Counted from the first letter of the stretch, positions 35,230-43,894 are shown. The stretch is 64,000 nucleotides of DNA from Pseudomonas sp. PB120 (GCF_009761815.1 NZ_RWIN01000051.1:62001-126000), one strand, 5' to 3'. Made by a program: numbers and translations. Notes: generated from the letters alone by a model not told the origin.

Positions 35230-36672
35230 ATGGCCTTGAGTGATAAAGACACACGCTGGAAAACCATCATGTTGGCGTTGGTGGCTGCCGAGGTGGCTTC
35301 GGCGTTTGAGGTCAGCATGGCGTTCGCGGCGTTGCCGACGTTCTACAGGTTGTTCCAGGACCCGGCATTGGTGGGGTGGGTCATTACCGCCTATCTGTTG
35401 GTGGCGGCTGCCGCTTCGGCAATCTGTGGCCGGATCGGTGATCTGTATGGGCGCAGCCGGGTATTGATCGGCATGTTGATCCTGGCAGCGCTTGGCTCAT
35501 TGATCAGTGCGTTGTCCTCCTCCCTGGAAGGGATTGTCTTCGGACGGGCCGTGCAAGGGGTGGCGGCAGCTGTCCTGCCTCTGTGTTTCGGCCTGGTGCG
35601 GGAGAATATCAGCCAGGCGCGTATACCACTCTGCATTGGTATCGTCGCGGGTACTGCTTCAACGGCGGCCGGTATCGGTTTCGTATTGGGTGGGGTGTGC
35701 ATCGACTACTTGAGCTGGCACTGGATCTTTTACATCAGCACTGCGGTCGCCGTGCTGGGTTTGCTGTTGGTGATAGCGTTCCTGCCGTCCTCGGCAGGCA
35801 AGGCCAGCGACGAGAAGGTCGATATTCTCGGTGGAGTGTTGTTTGCGCCGGCAGTGGCGGGGATTCTGTTCGCCTTGACCAAAGGCAGTGCCTGGGGTTG
35901 GTACGATCAGCGCACTCTCTGGCTCGGTGGTGGCAGCCTTGTCTTGCTGGCGTTCTGGGCCTGGTATGAGGCACGGCATAGCAATCCGCTGATCGACGTC
36001 CGACTGTTCGCCAACCGCCAGTTGGCCATGTCCAACCTCTGTTATGCCTTGATCGCCTTGGGGGCAATGCAGTTTGCTCAAGTGCTGTTTGTGTTGTTGC
36101 AGCAACCCACCTGGACCGGTGTCGGGCTCGGCATGGCTGCAACGGCTGCAGCGGCATTGAAATTGCCTTCGTCGCTGGTGGCTATCGTCGCGGCACCTTG
36201 GGGCGGAGTGGTTGCGGGACGTCACGGCGGCAGACGTGCATTGCTGTATGGTCTGTTCTTCCTCGTGACGGGATGGGCGGCCTTGACCCTGCACCACAGC
36301 ACTATCTGGTTTGTCGGGTTTGCGGTGATCCTCAACGGCATTGGTACGGCCATTGCTTTCAGTGCCGTACCCAATCTTATCGTCGAGGCGGTACCGGCGC
36401 AGCGGGTCAGTGAGGTGACGGGGCTGAGCCAGGTGATTCGCACCACCTTCATGGCTATCGGGGCGCAGATGATCGCCTTTATCTTCGCCACTCAAATGAT
36501 CAGTGACCCGGCCCAAGGTCCCGGTACGTACCCGGCGGGACCGGCGTTCCAACTGGCGTTTTTGACCATCACCCTGTTGTGCGTGCTCAGCGTCTTCGCT
36601 GCTTTGGCCTTGCCCAAGCGCCGGCCTGATGCATCGCGCGAGGCCGTGGCGCAACCTGCCAGTCATTCGTAG
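35230..36672 (+). CDS. MFS transporter, 14-TM DHA2/EmrB type
   Basis: 480 residues from the ATG at 35230, with AAGGAGGAG before it. The start reads ALSDKDTRWKTIMLALVAAE, then VGWVITAYLLVAAAASAICG and the loop motif GRIGDLYGRSRVLIG. About 14 hydrophobic helices. DHA2 members usually export toxic organic compounds by proton antiport. It is 39 bp after MMPL, probably in the same operon, and could protect against the substrate or its products. Confidence 0.85.
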   Translation: MALSDKDTRWKTIMLALVAAEVASAFEVSMAFAALPTFYRLFQDPALVGWVITAYLLVAAAASAICGRIGDLYGRSRVLIGMLILAALGSLISALSSSLEGIVFGRAVQGVAAAVLPLCFGLVRENISQARIPLCIGIVAGTASTAAGIGFVLGGVCIDYLSWHWIFYISTAVAVLGLLLVIAFLPSSAGKASDEKVDILGGVLFAPAVAGILFALTKGSAWGWYDQRTLWLGGGSLVLLAFWAWYEARHSNPLIDVRLFANRQLAMSNLCYALIALGAMQFAQVLFVLLQQPTWTGVGLGMAATAAAALKLPSSLVAIVAAPWGGVVAGRHGGRRALLYGLFFLVTGWAALTLHHSTIWFVGFAVILNGIGTAIAFSAVPNLIVEAVPAQRVSEVTGLSQVIRTTFMAIGAQMIAFIFATQMISDPAQGPGTYPAGPAFQLAFLTITLLCVLSVFAALALPKRRPDASREAVAQPASHS

Positions 36673-36685
36673 CTGCATCGCACTA

Positions 36686-36730
36686 AAGGCCGTCGTCCGA
36701 GTGATACCGGGCGACGGCCTTCTTCGTTTT
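36686..36730. terminator. Terminator between convergent MFS and NMO genes
   Basis: 10-bp stem AAGGCCGTCG (36686-36695) with CGACGGCCTT (36712-36721), then TCTTCGTTTT. Confidence 0.75.
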
Positions 36731-36740
36731 CAAGCCACGA

Positions 36741-37862
36741 TTATTCCAATGACGCTACCAGTGTTGCCAAGCGATCGGCACTGTCGAGGAAGTCGCTGAG
36801 CAGGTCATAGAAAATCTCTTTGACTGTCGTTTCCCCATGCATGTCGCCAACGATCTGGCCTACTGGATGCGTGAGAAAGTCGCTGGCCCGGGCCCGCTCG
36901 ATGCGTGCGCGGGCTTCGAACACCGACAGCGTCTGCAGCGGCATGGCCAAAGGTTTGGGGGCGCCCGGTTGTTCGAAGGCATCGGTGAACTTGCTGCGTA
37001 ACATCCGGCATGGCTTGCCCGTCATGGCACGCGACTGAATGGCCTCCTCAGAACGAGCGGCAAATAAGCGGGCTTTCATTTCCGGGGTGAGCTCGCTTTT
37101 GTCGGTGCCCAGCCAGATAGAACCGCACCAGATACCGTCGGCACCCATTGCCAGGGCCGCGGCCATTTGCCGACCACGACCGATGCCTCCGGCGGCAAGC
37201 ACGGGGATCGGCGCCACCGCATCGACCACCTGCGGCCAAAGCACCATCGAGGTGATTGTGCCGGTGTGGCCACCGGCTTCACTACCCTGAGCTACCAGCA
37301 GATCCACGCCTGCCTCGACTTGGGCCTTTGCATGGTCCAGTCGGCCAACCAGGGAGCCGACCTTGATGCCGCGTGCTTGCAGTTCGCGCACCTTTTCCTT
37401 GGGGGGCGTGCCCAGAGCGTTGACCACTAGCTTGATCAGAGGGTGACGCAGCGCCACTTCAATCAGCTCTTCCGCTGATTCGGGCGTCATGTGCAGGCGA
37501 TCCATGTACTCACTGACCATGCGCTCGACTTCGGTTTCGGGAAGCGGCGCCATGCCAGCGTCATCGCATAGTTTCTTGAGGAAAAGCTGATTCTCTGCCG
37601 GAAGTTCAGGGCGACGCTTCTCTGTCGCGTTGCCACTGGCGGCATATTTGTTCGGGATCAGGATGTCCACCGCGTAGGGTTTGCCATCGATATGCTCGTC
37701 GATCCAGGTCAGTTCTTGCTCCAGTTGCTCCGCAGTAAAACCGCTGACGCCTAGAACACCCATACCACCGGCCCGTGACACCTCAGCGACAACATCTCGA
37801 CAATGCGAGAAGGCAAAAATGGGGAGGTCGATGGACAACATCTCGCAGACTTTTGTTTTCAT
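36741..37862 (-). CDS. Nitronate monooxygenase-like flavoprotein, second copy
   Basis: 373 residues. The N-terminus CEMLSIDLPIFAFSHCRDVV is followed by VAQGSEAGGHTGTITSMVLW (catalytic His region) and AAGGIGRGRQMAAALAMGAD (phosphate-binding). It is longer than the copy at 20897 and not closely similar to it, so it is not a recent duplicate. Either enzyme may act on enoyl-type or other carbonyl intermediates rather than on nitronates. It is divergent from the flavin-reductase gene with an operator copy between them. Confidence 0.83.
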   Translation of the reverse strand: MKTKVCEMLSIDLPIFAFSHCRDVVAEVSRAGGMGVLGVSGFTAEQLEQELTWIDEHIDGKPYAVDILIPNKYAASGNATEKRRPELPAENQLFLKKLCDDAGMAPLPETEVERMVSEYMDRLHMTPESAEELIEVALRHPLIKLVVNALGTPPKEKVRELQARGIKVGSLVGRLDHAKAQVEAGVDLLVAQGSEAGGHTGTITSMVLWPQVVDAVAPIPVLAAGGIGRGRQMAAALAMGADGIWCGSIWLGTDKSELTPEMKARLFAARSEEAIQSRAMTGKPCRMLRSKFTDAFEQPGAPKPLAMPLQTLSVFEARARIERARASDFLTHPVGQIVGDMHGETTVKEIFYDLLSDFLDSADRLATLVASLE

Positions 37863-37926
37863 TGTTAGCGCTCTGACTGTCGTGGAATTCGCAATGACCG
37901 GAGCTATGACCGGTTGCCTATTATAT

Positions 37927-37945
37927 TAATGATATATACTATTTA
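37927..37945. promoter_or_regulatory. Candidate island operator (NMO/flavin reductase divergent region)
   Basis: The minus strand matches 15 of 19 positions of the copy at 1322, with the core TATATATCATTA intact. Confidence 0.5.
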
Positions 37946-38005
37946 TTCAAATAGTCCGCTGTGATCTCTGGCAGCAAGCGGTTCGAACAGAACGAGGAGA
38001 AGTCC

Positions 38006-38953
38006 GTGAGCAATCCCAATCTGGTAATCGACAGTAAGCAGTTTCGTAATGCATTGGGGGCTTTCGCGACCGGGGTCACGATTGTTACCACGCGCGACGG
38101 CGAGGGTACCGATGTCGGCCTCACCGCCAGTAGCTTCAACTCGGTGTCGCTCGAGCCGCCGATGATTCTATGGAGCCTGGCAAAAACCTCCGGCAGCCTC
38201 TCGGCGTTCATGACTGGCGATTACTTTGCGGTGCATGTGCTTGCTGCCGAACAGCAATCACTGTCGGATCGGTTTTCCAAGCGCGGCATCGATAAATTTG
38301 CTGGTTTGGAGCTGGAGCGTGGCCCTGGACAGGTACCTTTGCTCGGCGATTGCGCGGCCCGGTTCAAGTGCAAAACCAGCTTTCGCTATGAGGGCGGTGA
38401 TCACATCATTTTTGTCGGCGAAGTCATCGAGTTTGACCATTCTGCTCATCCACCACTCGCCTTCCACGGCGGTAAATACGCCAAGGTTCACCCTCGTGCA
38501 CTGGAGAATCCGGTAGACGTCGAAGATGTGAACAGCAGTTTCAACAAGGATTACCTGGGCTTTTTGCTTGGCGTGGCGTCCATGCAGCTGTACCAGCCGG
38601 TGCGCAAGGATTGGCAGCAGTTGGGTCTTACCGAGTGCGGCTATTTCGTGCTCAGTGTGCTGGCTGCCGGCAAGCACAAAACCCAGGGGCAGATCGAAGA
38701 ACTGCTTAAACCCAGTGGTCACCGTCTCGGTGACGAAGAGCTGGGCAAGTTGCTGCAAGCCGAGTTGGTAACGGTGCAAGGCGATGGCCCGGCTCGTCAG
38801 TTCGACCTTACTTCACGCGGTCATGAATACGCGGTCAAGTTGTTCGTGCAGGCTAAATCGTCGGAGCAGAAAGCGATCGCCGGATTGGATTGGGACGATC
38901 TGGCATTGCTCAAGAATCTGCTGAAGAAGGTCATCCGCAATACGCGTAACTGA
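38006..38953 (+). CDS. Flavin reductase with C-terminal MarR-like domain
   Basis: 315 residues from a GTG at 38006; GAGGAG at 37993-37998 decides this start. Residues about 10-165 form the flavin-reductase fold: FRNALGAFATGVTIVTTRDG, GLTASSFNSVSLEPPMILWS, HGGKYAKV. Residues about 185-300 look like a MarR winged helix (TECGYFVLSVLAAGKHKTQG, then DLTSRGHEYAVKL). The same fusion exists in the C1 reductase of p-hydroxyphenylacetate hydroxylase, where the MarR-like part senses substrate. It should supply FMNH2/FADH2 to a two-component monooxygenase, but no clear oxygenase partner is in the window. Confidence 0.85.
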   Translation: MSNPNLVIDSKQFRNALGAFATGVTIVTTRDGEGTDVGLTASSFNSVSLEPPMILWSLAKTSGSLSAFMTGDYFAVHVLAAEQQSLSDRFSKRGIDKFAGLELERGPGQVPLLGDCAARFKCKTSFRYEGGDHIIFVGEVIEFDHSAHPPLAFHGGKYAKVHPRALENPVDVEDVNSSFNKDYLGFLLGVASMQLYQPVRKDWQQLGLTECGYFVLSVLAAGKHKTQGQIEELLKPSGHRLGDEELGKLLQAELVTVQGDGPARQFDLTSRGHEYAVKLFVQAKSSEQKAIAGLDWDDLALLKNLLKKVIRNTRN

Positions 38954-38969
38954 TGGCGCACGCAATATG

Positions 38970-38993
38970 AAAAGCCCCGGTGCAGACCGGGGC
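38970..38993 (-). terminator. Terminator for the TesB gene on the minus strand
   Basis: Stem GCCCCGG/CCGGGGC (38974-38993); read on the minus strand it is followed by TTTT. Confidence 0.65.
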
Positions 38994-39001
38994 GCAGCGC
39001 A

Positions 39002-39880
39002 TTAGCCGAGGCGTCGAAACAGTGCATGCTGTGTGGCATTTGCGATCAGCCTGCCTTCGAGGTCATAGACGGCTGCGTTGACCAGCCCGGTGGCACCTTG
39101 CAATGAAGGGCTGTGCACATCAAACAGCAGCCACTCATCGGCACGAAACGAGCGATGGAACCAGAGGTCGTGAGTCAACGTTGGCGCAAAAAAATCACGG
39201 CTCATGCGCGTTGCCACATGTGGAAGCAGCATTGCACTGTTGATCCAGGCGTCGGACATATAAACCAGCGCTGCTTCATGCAGCCTCGGGTCATCGCTCA
39301 GGCGATCACGACTGCGAATCCAGTAGCGCATGCTCGGTCGGCGATCACCGCAAAAAAGGAAGGCCTCACCCTCCAGTGGGCGCAGCTCGTGCAGATGCCT
39401 TGCCTTGAGCATTCTACGATTACCGTCACTGAGGCGATCCTGATACAGGTCAGCCAGTTGTGCGAGATCCAGCAGTGAGTCAGGGGGCGCAACTTCGGGC
39501 GCCGAGTCCTGATGACTCGGCCCGTCTTCCTCGGTTTGAAAACACAGGCTGGCGCGGAACGCGACCTGCTGCCCGATCATTGATTGCACCTCCAGGTTGC
39601 TGAAGCTGCGGCCTTGCAGCGTGCTCTGAACCTGGTAGCGCAATTGAGGATCGAGTGGCAGCGGTTTGAGAAACGTAGCGTGCAGCGAGCGCAACCGTCT
39701 TTGCGAATCGAGGCCGTGAGCGGCGGCAGTCACTGCTTGAGCCATCAATTGCCCGCCGAAAGCGTTGCCTGTCAGATTCGCTTCACCGTATTGACTGATG
39801 AACTCATCCCCGTCGAATTCCAGTTGCAACAAGGCGGCGAAATCGCCCGGGCGTGGAATACGGCTTGAAGGTGCTTGCAT
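39002..39880 (-). CDS. Acyl-CoA thioesterase II (TesB family)
   Basis: 292 residues of the double hot-dog TesB fold. NLTGNAFGGQLMAQAV is near residue 40, YMSDAWINSAMLLPH carries the active-site Asp, and NATQHALFRRLG at the end carries the Gln. It hydrolyses acyl-CoA to free CoA and acid, often relieving CoA trapping during catabolism of odd substrates. A second family member is at 62840-63745. AGGAC precedes the ATG. It is divergent from the SDR gene. Confidence 0.88.
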   Translation of the reverse strand: MQAPSSRIPRPGDFAALLQLEFDGDEFISQYGEANLTGNAFGGQLMAQAVTAAAHGLDSQRRLRSLHATFLKPLPLDPQLRYQVQSTLQGRSFSNLEVQSMIGQQVAFRASLCFQTEEDGPSHQDSAPEVAPPDSLLDLAQLADLYQDRLSDGNRRMLKARHLHELRPLEGEAFLFCGDRRPSMRYWIRSRDRLSDDPRLHEAALVYMSDAWINSAMLLPHVATRMSRDFFAPTLTHDLWFHRSFRADEWLLFDVHSPSLQGATGLVNAAVYDLEGRLIANATQHALFRRLG

Positions 39881-39984
39881 GCTGATAGTCCTGTTCGAAT
39901 GAAGGGCGGGCGGTCGCCTGAACCGTGGCCAAAACGGAAGAAATTTTTGGTGAAACCTGAGGCGTGTGAAATTTGTCAGGTTGA

Positions 39985-40003
39985 TTAAACATATAACTCA
40001 TTG
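39985..40003. promoter_or_regulatory. Candidate island operator (TesB/SDR divergent region)
   Basis: TTAAACATATAACTCATTG, 16 of 19 with the copy at 1322. It lies 64 bp before the SDR start and 105 bp before TesB. Confidence 0.55.
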
Positions 40004-40066
40004 ATATGATTTTTCCAAGCCGACGGGTCTTTACCCGTCATCGGAAATTGATCACGGGAGAGGACC

Positions 40067-40840
40067 ATGGCGAGTTTGGACTTGAATGCGCTGTTTGGTC
40101 TGGAAGGCAAGTTGGCGCTGGTGACCGGGGCGTCCAGTGGCTTGGGCTTGCACTTTTGTCGGGTGTTGGCCGCAGCCGGTGTGCATGTGGTGATGGCTGC
40201 GCGGCGTGTCGAGTTGCTGGAGGAGCTGGCTGCGCAAACGCCAGGCCTGGTTTCCACGGTTCGAATGGAAGTAAGCGATGGTGCCGGCGTTCAGCGCGCC
40301 TTTGATGAAGTGGTTGAGCGCTTTGGCGTGCCGGATATCGTACTCAACAATGCTGGAGTTACGGTCACCAAGCCTGCGCTTGCGCAGACAGAGGCAGATT
40401 TCGATGCGGTGATTGGCACCAACCTCAAAGGCGGGTGGCTCGTGGCCACGGAAGCGGCCCGGCGCATGGTTGCTGCAGGTAAGGGCGGGGTCATCGTCAA
40501 TACGGCATCGATTCTCGGTGAGCGAGTCAGCGGAGCGGTGGCGCCTTATGCAATATCGAAGGCTGGTGTCATTCAGGCGACCAAGGCCTTGGCTTTGGAA
40601 CTGGCCCGCCACGGCATTCGGGTGAACGCCTTGCTCCCCGGTTACGTGGTCACTGATCTGAATCGTGAGTTTCTATCCAGTGAACCCGGCGAACGCTTGC
40701 GTCAACGCATCCCGAGTCGGCGCTTCGGCGAATTATCGGATCTAGACGCACCGCTTTTGCTCTTGGTGGGCGAGGGTGGGCGACACATCACCGGCGCGAC
40801 GCTCGCCGTCGATGGCGGTCATCTGGTTAGCGGTCTTTAG
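40067..40840 (+). CDS. Short-chain dehydrogenase/reductase (FabG-like)
   Basis: 257 residues with TGASSGLG (20-27), NNAG (94-97), catalytic Asn119, Ser148, Tyr161 and Lys165 (YAISK), and a C-terminal GGHLVSGL. It probably oxidises a hydroxyacyl-CoA or cyclic alcohol with NAD(P). It directly precedes the kinase gene, with the next ribosome site AGGAG formed at its stop. An SDR also belongs to the lva operon of Pseudomonas putida, which supports a role with 3- or 4-hydroxyacyl-CoA. Confidence 0.88.
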   Translation: MASLDLNALFGLEGKLALVTGASSGLGLHFCRVLAAAGVHVVMAARRVELLEELAAQTPGLVSTVRMEVSDGAGVQRAFDEVVERFGVPDIVLNNAGVTVTKPALAQTEADFDAVIGTNLKGGWLVATEAARRMVAAGKGGVIVNTASILGERVSGAVAPYAISKAGVIQATKALALELARHGIRVNALLPGYVVTDLNREFLSSEPGERLRQRIPSRRFGELSDLDAPLLLLVGEGGRHITGATLAVDGGHLVSGL

Positions 40841-40850
40841 GAGAACACAG

Positions 40851-41867
40851 GTGGACGCTCAATCACGCAGTGCAATCGAGCAGTACCTGAGCGACGTGGG
40901 TCAGGCTTCTCGTGTCGAGTTGAAGTTGGCTGATTTGCTTTCAGGCGGCGCTATTCAGGAAAACTGGCGCATCGACGCCGAATTCCACGATGGACCTTAT
41001 CGCGGCTTGCAAAGCCTGGTGATTCGTACGGATGCACCTTCCGGGGTGTCGGTCAGCCACGGCCGTGCCCAGGAATACGCTTTGCTGATTGCAGCTTTCG
41101 AAGCCGGGGTCACAGTCCCTCAGCCCTTATGGCTATGCGAAGACCGTTCCGTGCTGGGGCGGCCATTTTTTGTGATGCGTCGAGTTGAAGGCACTGCCAG
41201 TGCCCATCTCATTGCTCGCGCAGATTCCAGATATGGCGGTGACCGACGCGAGCTCGCCGAGCGCTTGGGCCGGGAGATGGCCCGTATCCACTCGATCCGG
41301 CCGCCACGTCAGGATCTTGATTTCCTGCCGCTCTACGACGAAGCGCCTGCTCGCTATCTGATTGCGCACGCGCGTAGTTTTCTCGATAGCTACCACACAC
41401 CCTATCCCGCGTTGGAGTGGGGCCTACGGTGGCTCGAACGGCATGCTCCACCGCGTGGAGAGGTTGTGTTGACCCATCGTGATTTTCGCACCGGAAACTA
41501 CATGGTCGACGAGACCGGGTTGACTGCGATCATCGATTGGGAGTTTTCCGCCTGGAGTGACCCGCTTGAGGATATTGGCTGGTTTTGCGCTCGCTGTTGG
41601 CGATTCGGCCAGCCGTCACTGGAGGCCGGTGGTATTGGCGAGCGCGAGGACTTTTATCGCGGTTACGAGACGGAGAGTGGACGACGTATTGATCGCGAAC
41701 AGGTTCGGTATTGGGAGGTGATGGCACATGTGCACTGGGCGATTATCGCTATTCAGCAGGCCGAGCGACATGTTTCGGGTGAAGAGCAATCGTTGTTGCT
41801 GGCTTTGACGGGGCACATTGTCCCCAAGCTGGAATGGGAAATTCTCAACATGACGGAGAATGATTGA
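40851..41867 (+). CDS. LvaA-like phosphotransferase (APH family), probable hydroxyacyl-CoA kinase
   Basis: 338 residues from a GTG at 40851 with AGGAG eight bases upstream. The kinase loop is LTHRDFRTGN (His209, Asp211, Asn216) and the metal motif is IIDWEFSAW (Asp229), the aminoglycoside-phosphotransferase fold. Together with the small DUF6285-like gene that follows, this matches the LvaA/LvaB pair that phosphorylates 4-hydroxyvaleryl-CoA in levulinate degradation, so that an ACAD-like enzyme can remove the phosphate. Here an antibiotic role is unlikely because all neighbours are acyl-CoA enzymes. Substrate is inferred. Confidence 0.8.
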   Translation: MDAQSRSAIEQYLSDVGQASRVELKLADLLSGGAIQENWRIDAEFHDGPYRGLQSLVIRTDAPSGVSVSHGRAQEYALLIAAFEAGVTVPQPLWLCEDRSVLGRPFFVMRRVEGTASAHLIARADSRYGGDRRELAERLGREMARIHSIRPPRQDLDFLPLYDEAPARYLIAHARSFLDSYHTPYPALEWGLRWLERHAPPRGEVVLTHRDFRTGNYMVDETGLTAIIDWEFSAWSDPLEDIGWFCARCWRFGQPSLEAGGIGEREDFYRGYETESGRRIDREQVRYWEVMAHVHWAIIAIQQAERHVSGEEQSLLLALTGHIVPKLEWEILNMTEND

Positions 41868-42232
41868 TGCGTACGCGACCTGAAGGTGCCGATTTGCTGG
41901 AAGCTGCGCAGGGTTTGTTGCGCGAACGCCTGCTGGGGGATTTGCCTCCGCAACGTAAACATGAAGCGCTGATGATCTGCAATGCGATGAACATTGCTGC
42001 GCGTCAGTTGCGCAGTGGAGAGTTGCCGCAACGGGAGGAACTGCAATCATTGCAGGCACTATTGCAACAGGGGCAGATAGATCTGTTAGCCGGTAATCGC
42101 TTGTTGGCTTTGCGCCTTCGTGAAGGGTTTGGTGACCCGGGAGAATCAACGCGTGAACAGCTCATCGCTCATTTGCGCCGCAGTGTTGGCCAGGCGGTAG
42201 CTGAAAGCAGTCCTGAGTACCTTAAACAGTAA
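41867..42232 (+). CDS. LvaB-like small protein (DUF6285)
   Basis: 121 residues starting at the ATG at 41867, whose A is the last base of the kinase stop (TGATG). Conserved-looking segments are RPEGADLLEAAQGLLRERLL and ALMICNAMNIAARQLRSGEL. It is all-helical by appearance and has no cofactor motif. In the lva operon the corresponding small protein is needed for kinase activity. Tight coupling to the kinase supports a complex. Family assignment is from memory of the motif, so moderately sure. Confidence 0.72.
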   Translation: MRTRPEGADLLEAAQGLLRERLLGDLPPQRKHEALMICNAMNIAARQLRSGELPQREELQSLQALLQQGQIDLLAGNRLLALRLREGFGDPGESTREQLIAHLRRSVGQAVAESSPEYLKQ

Positions 42233-42240
42233 TGTGTGGG

Positions 42241-42261
42241 GGCAGGGCTTTCGGCCCTGCC
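42241..42261. terminator. Hairpin between convergent operons
   Basis: Perfect 8-bp stem GGCAGGGC/GCCCTGCC with a 5-base loop, located between stops at 42232 and 42270. The T-run is weak. Confidence 0.6.
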
Positions 42262-42269
42262 GTCCAGTT

Positions 42270-43064
42270 TTAGCGTACTTCGAACGAACGCGCTTGTTTG
42301 CGTGCAGCTTCTACGTCCATTTGAGCCTGGGCTACCGGGTTTCCAATCATCGTGTACTTCAAGGACTGGGTCAGCGCCGTAGTGCGTGGCACATCCAGAG
42401 ACTCCCAGATTGCCCGCACGGTGCCTTGCACGGCCGCCGGTGGCTTTGCCGCGATCTTTGCCGCCAGCTCATGGGCTCGATCCCACAATGATTCATTCGA
42501 CGTGATCTCAGTCACCAGCCCGATGCGCAGTGCGGTTTCGGCACCAATCCTTTCGTCATTTCCCAGTAAGGACATGCGCAGCACTTCGCCCAAAGGCAGG
42601 CGGTAGGACATGCCGATAGGTTCAACGGCACAAACAAGCCCGTAGGACACATGGGGATCAAAGAACTGCGCATCTTGCGAGCAAATGATCACGTCACTTT
42701 CGTTGAGCCAGTAGAAAGCCCCGGCGCAGCACAAACCGTGAACGGCAGTTACGACTGGCTTCCAGACCTTGTTAGAGCGCGCACCCAGGCTTTCGCCAGG
42801 GTCACGGGCATTCCACAGGTTGTTGGCATGGCCCACGGGCTCGGTGGCATGGGATTTCACGTCGGCTCCGGTGGAGAACGCCCGGCCTGCTGAACCGCGC
42901 AGAACCACCGCACGTACATCATCATTGTCACGGATGTGCGCCCACAGGTGGTCGAACTCGTGCAGCATCGTCAGGGTAAACGAGTTCATGGCCTCGGGAC
43001 GATTGAGGGTGATGGTGCCGACGCCATCGTCGGACAGATCAAACAACAGGGTGGTGTATTCCAT
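42270..43064 (-). CDS. Crotonase family protein lacking both classical glutamates
   Basis: 264 residues from the ATG at 43064 (AAGGAG upstream); the longer frame to 43118 is not supported. The oxyanion loop is GRAFSTGADVKS. The usual catalytic positions read LCCAGAFYWLNE and QFFDPHVSYGLV, so both Glu residues of enoyl-CoA hydratase are missing. A ring-opening, isomerase, hydrolase or decarboxylase role is therefore more likely than plain hydration. It is the last gene of the operon that starts with the Ltp2-like gene at 45576. Confidence 0.83.
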   Translation of the reverse strand: MEYTTLLFDLSDDGVGTITLNRPEAMNSFTLTMLHEFDHLWAHIRDNDDVRAVVLRGSAGRAFSTGADVKSHATEPVGHANNLWNARDPGESLGARSNKVWKPVVTAVHGLCCAGAFYWLNESDVIICSQDAQFFDPHVSYGLVCAVEPIGMSYRLPLGEVLRMSLLGNDERIGAETALRIGLVTEITSNESLWDRAHELAAKIAAKPPAAVQGTVRAIWESLDVPRTTALTQSLKYTMIGNPVAQAQMDVEAARKQARSFEVR

Positions 43065-43102
43065 GGTCGCGCTCCTTGAAAATATTGTTGGTTTTGTCGG
43101 GC

Positions 43103-43894
43103 TCAACGGCCGGTCCATTGTGCGGGGCGTCGTTCGAGAAAGGCTTTGGGACCGATGCGCGCATCTTCACTGGTAAGTACCCGGTGAGCGGCCTCTCTAT
43201 TCAGTCCCCAGAGTGCTTCCAGACTACAGTCCGTGCTTCTGTGCGCCAATTGCAGGCTTTCACGCACAGCCAGAGGGCCTGCGCTGGCAATTTTGCGGGC
43301 AAGATTGAGCGCCGTTTCGAACACCTGCTCCTGCGCCACCAGATAATTGGCCATGCCCAGTTCATAGGCGCGACGCGCACTGAGCGGCTCACCGCTGACG
43401 ATCATTTCCAAAGCAACGGCCCGTGGCAGTACGCGGGGTAATCTGAACATGCCGCCACCGGCAGCTACCAGGCCACGCTTGACCTCCGGTAGTACCAGTT
43501 CAGCCTGTTCGGCGCATACCAGCATGTCACAGGCCAATGCCATTTCAAGACCGCCGCCGACCGCTGTAGCGTTGATTGCGGCGATCCACGGTTTTCTCCG
43601 GGGAGCCTGGACGAAGCCGGCAAAACCACCGCGTTTGGTTGCCAGGTTACGTGCATTGCCTGAGGCGATTTCTTTGAGGTCGGCGCCTGCACAAAACGTC
43701 TTTTCACCTTTAGCGGCAAGTATGCACACACGAATCTGCGGGTCGTCTTCTATGCGGATCAGACAAGACTCGATCAGCCCTGTCATTTCGCTGCTGATGG
43801 CATTGCGAGCTTCGGGGCGGTTGAGCGTCAGAACGGCAATGTGTTGCTCTATGATTTCAAGCAACACCGGGCTTGGAGCGATTGCATGACTCAT
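43103..43894 (-). CDS. Enoyl-CoA hydratase
   Basis: 263 residues. The oxyanion loop is KTFCAGADLKEIASG. Both Glu are present, in AVGGGLEMALACDM and VLPEVKRGLVAAGGG. It is a good candidate for the 2-enoyl-CoA hydration step before the retro-aldol cleavage by the neighbouring Ltp2-like protein. It lies in the same operon, 60 bp after the DUF35 gene. Confidence 0.88.
   Translation of the reverse strand: MSHAIAPSPVLLEIIEQHIAVLTLNRPEARNAISSEMTGLIESCLIRIEDDPQIRVCILAAKGEKTFCAGADLKEIASGNARNLATKRGGFAGFVQAPRRKPWIAAINATAVGGGLEMALACDMLVCAEQAELVLPEVKRGLVAAGGGMFRLPRVLPRAVALEMIVSGEPLSARRAYELGMANYLVAQEQVFETALNLARKIASAGPLAVRESLQLAHRSTDCSLEALWGLNREAAHRVLTSEDARIGPKAFLERRPAQWTGR

Noticed and set aside
35659..36678. 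339-codon open frame on the minus strand
   Set aside because: It is antisense to the 14-TM MFS gene, and its product is rich in Arg, Gln and His without domains.
20897..37862. Nitroalkane detoxification by the two NMO-like genes
   Set aside because: Coupling to a crotonase and to flavin-reductase promoters makes an acyl-CoA or carbonyl role more likely than nitronate oxidation.
40851..42232. Antibiotic-resistance aminoglycoside phosphotransferase
   Set aside because: APH motifs are present, but the coupled DUF6285-like gene and acyl-CoA neighbours point to an LvaA-like metabolic kinase.
40067..42232. Complete levulinate (lva) operon
   Set aside because: Only kinase, small partner and an SDR are adjacent; the dedicated regulator, ligase and remaining lva genes are not in order here.
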